64,000 nt of DNA, from assembly GCA_020081605.1 (NCBI GenBank), contig JAHREC010000018.1:6324001-6388000 (forward strand), given 5' to 3'. How positions within the stretch are numbered: the stretch's first letter is position 1; every line of letters starts with the position of its first letter. This document shows, piece by piece, positions 58,506 through 64,000 of the stretch. The notes beneath the pieces were generated by a model. It saw only the letters and a list, made by a program, of their open reading frames with translations, was not told where the DNA came from and searched no databases. This DNA comes from Albifimbria verrucaria (Eukaryota > Ascomycota > Sordariomycetes > Hypocreales > Stachybotryaceae). A program made the position numbers and the translations under genes.

Positions 58506-61474
58506 CTAGGTGGCGTTTTCAGCATTGGCAAAAATTGCGACGCCAATCTTTCGTGTCCACGAACTGCCTTCGGTGTCCTTGATAACCACACTCACATAGT
58601 CAATGCCAGTAGATGAACCGGCAGTGTATGTTGCTGTAGATCCACTAACCGTGGTTGCTCCTTGGTGGCGCCAGAGACAGTGAAAGAAGGACTCTTGAAC
58701 CCGGACGAGAGAGCTGCGAGGTCGATCTTGACTGCTTTGGACGGAGATACAAACACGTGTGGCTCAGCCATAAAGTTTAGATACCCATCAAGCGGAGTGT
58801 AACCGGTACCTCCAGTAGACCCATCCCACCAGTCGGCGATACCATCGTTGTTGCTGTCCCATGAAGCGGAACGAGAAGCAGTAGGAAATGACTCAAGTCC
58901 TCCTGCATCTTTGGGGTTATCAATGAGACCCTTCTTGCCACTCTTGGATCCGACGTATGTTGTTGTCCCTGCAAGTGTTTCTTTAACGATGCGCTTGTCA
59001 TGATCGTCGAAAACAGGCTGCTGGGCACCAGAATCAGACAGAACCCGCTTGTAAGCCTCGGTAGACGTTTGCGTTTCGACAAAAGAATCGAAAAATCTAA
59101 ACAGTCAATCAGATAAATCTTCATAATTGCCTGTGTGTTCTTACGGTTGAGCGAAAAACTTTTGATATGTTGGAGCGGGCGAAAACGACACGCGGGCGAA
59201 GCATGCAATATTCGATGTTGTGCCAGTGCCGTCACCGCCGGGAAACTGAGTCGAGTCTTGCGTGAAAACACCTGGCATAGAATTGCCGGCACAGTGATAC
59301 TGCTGCATGCCAGGAAATTATCTTCGTACTACGTACTATTAGATTGTTCTAGAAGCATTTGAAAGTTGGATACTTACCGTAGCAGATAGGGCGTATGTAA
59401 GTGTGCTTGCAGGTCCTCGCTTGTAAAGATTGCCAACGAAATTGACCTTTTGTGCTCCACCATCAGTTACTCGTCCACCTATCGAAAAATTAGCATACGA
59501 ATAAGATGAGCTTGGGGCTGTTGATGGCAGCTACCAAAGTTGTAAACAACATTGTTGCGAATGTCCAGTCGACCAGCGAAATTGCCTGCTTCATCAAGGC
59601 CACCTCCCATGCTCCAGCTTCGACCTTCAGCATGGGCAATTAGATTGTGGTGGAATGAGCCAACATTACCACCAATTGTGGCTGCGTATCCATGGGCGGT
59701 ACCGGCGGGATAATTCTGGTGGCCAGCAACATTGAGAGGTTCCGAAATCATGGTCCGTTGAAGCGTGATATTGTGCGCCGAGCGCGATGAAAAACACTCA
59801 TCAATAGCCCAACCCTACCGATCTCAATTAGTGAGAGATTCCAGTCGTGTTCAAGGACACTTACAATGGAGCACCTGTCCATAATGCAATGATTGGATCC
59901 TTGCATACCCATGCCATCGATTGTTTGACCGGAAATGGTCCCGGGCGCACACGAATATGTTGCATGATGACATCGGTGGCCCCAGAAAGACCCATTGGCA
60001 TGCCTTGAATAGCAATACCCTTGCCGGGAGCTGTTTGTCCAGCCAATGTGATGTATTGACCATTGATTGTAAGTCGCGAGGTCAGAGTAATGACGCCCCC
60101 AACATCGAAGATGATGGTTCTAGGGCCAGTGGCAACCGTTAACGCGTGTCTCAAGGTACCTTTGTCAGTGCTGTCTGCTAGAGACGTAACCTTGATAACA
60201 CTACCGCCACGACCACCTCTAGCATAGCGACTGGAAATGAGATTAGTTGTGCTAAATTCACGTGGTTGGATTGCAATGCTTACCCCCAGCCTTCGGCACC
60301 AGGAAAAGCGAGCTGTGCGGCCCGGAACATGAATACGCGACCAATTTCCGTTTGGCCCCGGAGACAACATCTACACGCCAATAAAATGTGTCAAGCGTGT
60401 TCAAGCCTTCCAGTTTCACACTTGTGCCGGTTTGCCCCAGGCTAACAGACTTTAATTTGGTGGGTGACTTTCCAAGATAGACATTGTAAGTAGGAGATGA
60501 CACAGCGCTGGGTGCTTTCCATGACGCAACGGAACTTGAGCCACCTTTCAAGTCAAGACGCTCATTCCGATGTTGTGGTGTCGGAAAACTTATCTGGCTG
60601 CCGAGTGAGGGCGTATCTATCTCGAAACCATTGAGGAATACTCTACCATCAGCCCCGCTGCCAGTGAATGTGATGGTCACACTCTGAGATGTTCCTGTAG
60701 TCGTAAACTTGACATACGATGATGCAGCCTCCCATAAATTATCCTTGCGTACTGTCTGGCTGACTTTTACGGAGGTGCCTCCGCTAACGGCCACTTGTAC
60801 GCTTGCAGCCGACGAGAGACTGTCCCAAGCATTATGCCAGGCCAGGAGGCTATGAGTCCCGGCAGCAAGGCCCTTGATCGTGAGCGAAATCGTCTTACTA
60901 GCTGAGCTGTCTGGGTTGGTGCTGATTCCTTGGGCAATTACCCTCTCTCCAAGGGATGCCAGCATGCGAGCTAGAACTAGCTTATAGCTCGAACCTTTGA
61001 AACCTGCAGCAGCTGACAGAGTAAACGTGACGCCATTGGCCGTGATACTGCTACTAGTAGCGTCGGCAATTGTCCATGCTGTAAAGTCTGGCTCATCGGT
61101 AAGACGAATGTTGGCCGGGTTCAAACGCAGTCTAACCACAGAGGCAGGAGGCGAAGGGGCATCTGACCCCGTTGCTGGTGGCAGGCTGCTCGTAGAAGAT
61201 GTTTGGCGACTAGTGGTCGTAATAGACTGTAGCGTGGTAGCCGAAGTGGTTGGCAATGGCACCGAGTCGCTCGGTAGGCACTGCGAATACCATTCATTTT
61301 GCGGTCTTCAAATATTAGCAGGGAATGATATATCACAACCCTTCCCTAAACTTACGTGCATACTGCCCCGGCTACACAGGCGGTACCGCCTGTCCAGCCA
61401 TTACCCCCGCACTGTTCCCACATGCCCTGTTGGCCAAGGGCTGAAGGCAGTGCAGCCAGTAATACGGCCAGCAT
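58506..61474 (-). CDS. Multi-domain CBM1 - pectate lyase (PL1-type) (several frameshifts)
   Basis: Large secreted pectinolytic protein of about 900 residues. In order: a signal peptide (MLAVLLAALPSALGQ), a fungal cellulose-binding CBM1 with QGMWEQCGGNGWTGGTAC before and NEWYSQCLP after intron 61306-61355, a Ser/Thr-rich linker, a beta-rich module ending in DGRVFLNGFEID (carbohydrate-binding-like), a fibronectin-III-like module (TYNVYLGKSPTKLKSVSLG), and the lyase beta-helix FPGAEGWGRYARGGRGG, FDVGGVITLTSRLTI, IMQHIRVRPG and HHNLIAHAEGRSWSMGGG. A C-terminal tail includes DSNNDGIADWWDGS, a calcium-loop-like motif. At least four GT-AG introns. One base is missing near 60345-60347, 59940-59942 and 58660-58665. 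The true start may lie 21 bp upstream at another ATG if one more base is missing. Confidence 0.85.
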
Positions 61475-62688
61475 GGCCCCAAAGCTGACTGCATGGTTTA
61501 CGACCTTAGCCTATGTAGTCGATAAAGAGGCGGATAGCGACTCAAGAACTCGTTCGTAAAATTTAGCCTTGGCCAAGAACGAGTTTACTACTTGGCAGTT
61601 TGTAGGATCTTAATATCCCCACCGGCCTCGTTGTCCTTTACTGCCCTGCCGAGCAAGCTACGGAGAAATTGAAGAGGTAAACTACATATTTCCTATCTTG
61701 GCAACTCACAAACTTCATCCGGTGTCCAAAGCTATTACAGCCATACATGGGCACATATTATTGGCGGAAAGTGCCTCCACGCTTAGGAGACATAAATTAC
61801 CCTGAATATGGAGTCGCTCATTAGGTCGAGGAAGTGCCAAGTCTAATGCGGCGGACTATGAATCAAAGGATTGGTTTCTGAACATACCATTACCATACGA
61901 AATAAGCAAGAAACCTTTAAATGCCGAGATGATTGCTTTTATTCAGGCAACTTTGCTTGCTCGTCTTTCAATGGTTCAGGATTGGTCAAGGGTTCTCCGC
62001 CTCACATACAGATCTTGCACAGCCAATGTGCAGCCAATTGTGCGCAACGAGAAAATTTATGTTGGACAAATCCTTAGTTCAAGCAAAAGATATTGATGTA
62101 GTCAAGAAAGCCATAGCTAGCAGGTAGCCGCGTGTTAGTGCCAGTCCTTATTGATGCTACAAATACGACCACAAAATTCGTCAGGGTCAAGCCCAGTATT
62201 CTCCATCATTTCTAAAATAATGTTTGTTGTATCCGGGAAATCAGATTTGCTGAAACTAGCCTTCAATAGTTGCGAATTACAGTGTATAAGATTGTTGTCC
62301 GCGAACGTGGTGGGAAGCAGTGTATCGGAAGGAAATTAGAACGCAACTCAAGAATGCCTTTGCATCATCAGCATGAAGAACGAAGTGGGTTTCGCCCACA
62401 AGGTGGGAACGTTTTCGCGGTAAGGGTTTAGGTTTAGTTTAGCTTGCAGTTTATTATTTATCCCAGTTATGTGGCCTCCATGGATTCTCGAGCTCTGCAT
62501 GAACCAGCGCAGTGGCCTCTCAATGGAATCGCCCAGCTCCTCACCAGCCTCCCCTTTCGTCATATGCGGGAGCAAGTGGAGCACTCGGTTGTTGATGGCC
62601 CGAGTATTTACGGTTCACTCTATACTTATGATTGATGCTTTTCAACAGCTAGCATAGCATAGGATAACTTTTTCTTCGTCATTTTGAA
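61475..62688. other. Divergent promoter region of pectate lyase (-) and GH78 (+)
   Basis: 1.2 kb. Short frames at 61871-62127 show no domain. A common promoter for two pectin-related enzymes is plausible. Confidence 0.5.
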
Positions 62689-64000
62689 ATGAAGGCTCTT
62701 CAGCTCCTCGCTGCTCTCTCGGCAGTGGCTCTTGGTGTATTCGGTCAAAATGACTCCACGCCCTGGCAAAAATACATCCTCAGTCCCAGCAGCCGAAATC
62801 CAACGCCTGTTGCTGTTCACTCTGTTGTCGGCGATGCATCTGTAAGAGAATGCAAGCAGGGAAGTCATGTTCTTAACCTGCGTGCCGGTTCTCGGGTGTC
62901 TATGGATTTTGGGGTTGAGGTCGGCGGTCTTGTGTCATTTAATGTCGTGTCGGACTCATCGAAGCCATTGTCGCTTGCCTTCTCTGAGTCCCCCTTGTTT
63001 GTTCGCGAAATTAGTGATGATACAGGTTCAACCCCAACAATGGATTGGGATCAGGCTATGGAGGTGGTGTTGAAGGAAAGCGACCGTGGAACCGCTGCTT
63101 TTACCGCATGCCTGATGCGCAATTTCGTGGAGGCTTCCGTTTTGTCACTTTCAATGCCATCGAGGACGTCAAGATTTTCAACATCACTTGTGAAATTGGA
63201 TTTGCCCCAAACATGCCAGATCTTCGGGCTGGCAATGGCTATTTCTATACGGCTGACAAGCAATCTGAGCTTCTGAACCGAATCTGGTGGGCCGGGGCCT
63301 ACACAACGCAAACAAACATGGTCCCAGCTAACACTGGTCGCTGGCTACCCCAAGTGCGGCCAGGATGGGCATACAATAATACAATTGGTGTGGCTTCACC
63401 AATCTTAGTGGATGGCGCAAAAGAGACAGAGCCATATGGCCAGGTGATATGGGTATCTGTGGACCCGTCGCGATGAAAGCATTTGGTGGCTTTGGCAGAC
63501 AAGCTGTTCTCAATGCCCTTGAAACCCTCTTTTACTATCAGAATGCCACGACAGGCCTATTGCCGTTTGCTGGTCCCGCAACAGGCAGTTTCAGGAACGG
63601 CGCCAAGAGTAATACATATCATGCTTGGGCACTCATCGCCATATATGACTATGCTATATACTCGAACGACAAGTCGTGGCTTGAGCTACACTGGGAAACA
63701 TTACTCGAGGTGTAGAGAACATTGTTACACGGCTGGATCCACAGACTGGCTTGCAATATCAAGAGCACCAGAATGACTGGGCTCGTCGCAACACGGGCAA
63801 CTTCAACTCAGCTCTCAACGCCCTGAACTATCACGCCATTATTTCGTTAGCATCGCTTGCCCAGGACTCGAAACAAATAGACAGGTGGCTGGCTGCAGCA
63901 GAAAGGCTCAAAGCACAATTCAATGCTCTTCTGTGGGACAATTCAGCGGGACTTTACCGTGACAATCCTGATAGCACTTTGCATCCACAGGACGGCAATT
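62689..64000 (+). CDS. Secreted GH78-type alpha-L-rhamnosidase, N-terminal part (cut by window edge, three frameshifts)
   Basis: Six-hairpin glycosidase that removes terminal rhamnose from pectin (rhamnogalacturonan) or plant glycosides. The ATG at 62689 starts a signal peptide (MKALQLLAALSAVALGVFG). An N-terminal beta-sandwich follows with GGLVSFNVVSDSSKPLSLAF and RMPDAQFRGGFRFVTFNAIE. The catalytic barrel begins with RIWWAGAYTTQTNMVPANTG and, after repair, the key motif DRAIWPGDMGI, then NTYHAWALIAIYDYAIY and NDWARRNTGNFNSALNA. One base is missing at 63070-63076, in AAAA at 63419-63422 and at TT 63701-63702. The gene runs off the right end after about 440 residues, at roughly two thirds of the usual length. 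It is divergent from the pectate lyase, which fits joint use on pectin. Confidence 0.87.

Noticed and set aside
61871..62127. Small secreted-like protein frames upstream of GH78
   Set aside because: Two overlapping frames without a signal peptide or regular cysteine spacing; no evidence that they are genes.

Overview
The window looks like filamentous ascomycete (Pezizomycotina) DNA. Its genes carry short GT-AG introns of about 45-130 bp, often with CTAAC-type branch sites. The families are typical of these fungi: Zn2Cys6 regulators, PTH11/rhodopsin-like receptors, an RTA1 protein, secreted tyrosinases, a CBM1 module and a siderophore transporter. I could model 25 protein genes. I saw no rRNA, tRNA, CRISPR array or intact transposon. 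The wall-degrading enzymes suggest a plant-associated or litter-degrading species; I cannot place it more finely.

Left third (1-31 kb), metabolism and possible secondary metabolism: a peroxisomal acyl-CoA oxidase cut by the left edge, a P450, a rhodopsin-like receptor, and then the most striking gene, a fusion of a tryptophanase-type PLP lyase with a DMATS-type aromatic prenyltransferase (7568-10446). It is followed by a CAP/PR-1 protein, a Dal5-type transporter, a TauD-type dioxygenase, a secreted tyrosinase, a second rhodopsin-like receptor, a nucleotidyltransferase-fold protein in a gene-poor stretch, and a second, different tyrosinase. The fusion with the neighbouring P450, transporter, dioxygenase and tyrosinase could form a pathway from tryptophan to a prenylated, oxidised indole; that is inference.

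Right half (32-64 kb), nutrient capture: a sugar-porter MFS, a secreted alpha/beta hydrolase, an unknown 7-TM protein, a GH5 endoglucanase, a small membrane protein, an AYR1-like SDR, a UPC2-like zinc-cluster regulator and an RTA1 protein. Then come a monocarboxylate-type MFS, a class III aminotransferase and a second zinc-cluster regulator (a possible small module), a siderophore transporter with two exact GATA-type iron-regulator sites upstream, a CBM1-containing pectate lyase and a GH78 rhamnosidase cut by the right edge.

Quality warning: about two thirds of the genes are broken by single-base frameshifts, and every one I examined is repaired by adding ONE base, usually in a run of 3-6 identical bases. 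I saw no case needing a base removed. This points to deletion errors in the assembly rather than to a string of pseudogenes. Frameshifted genes are therefore given as CDS over their full extent, with the break positions stated.
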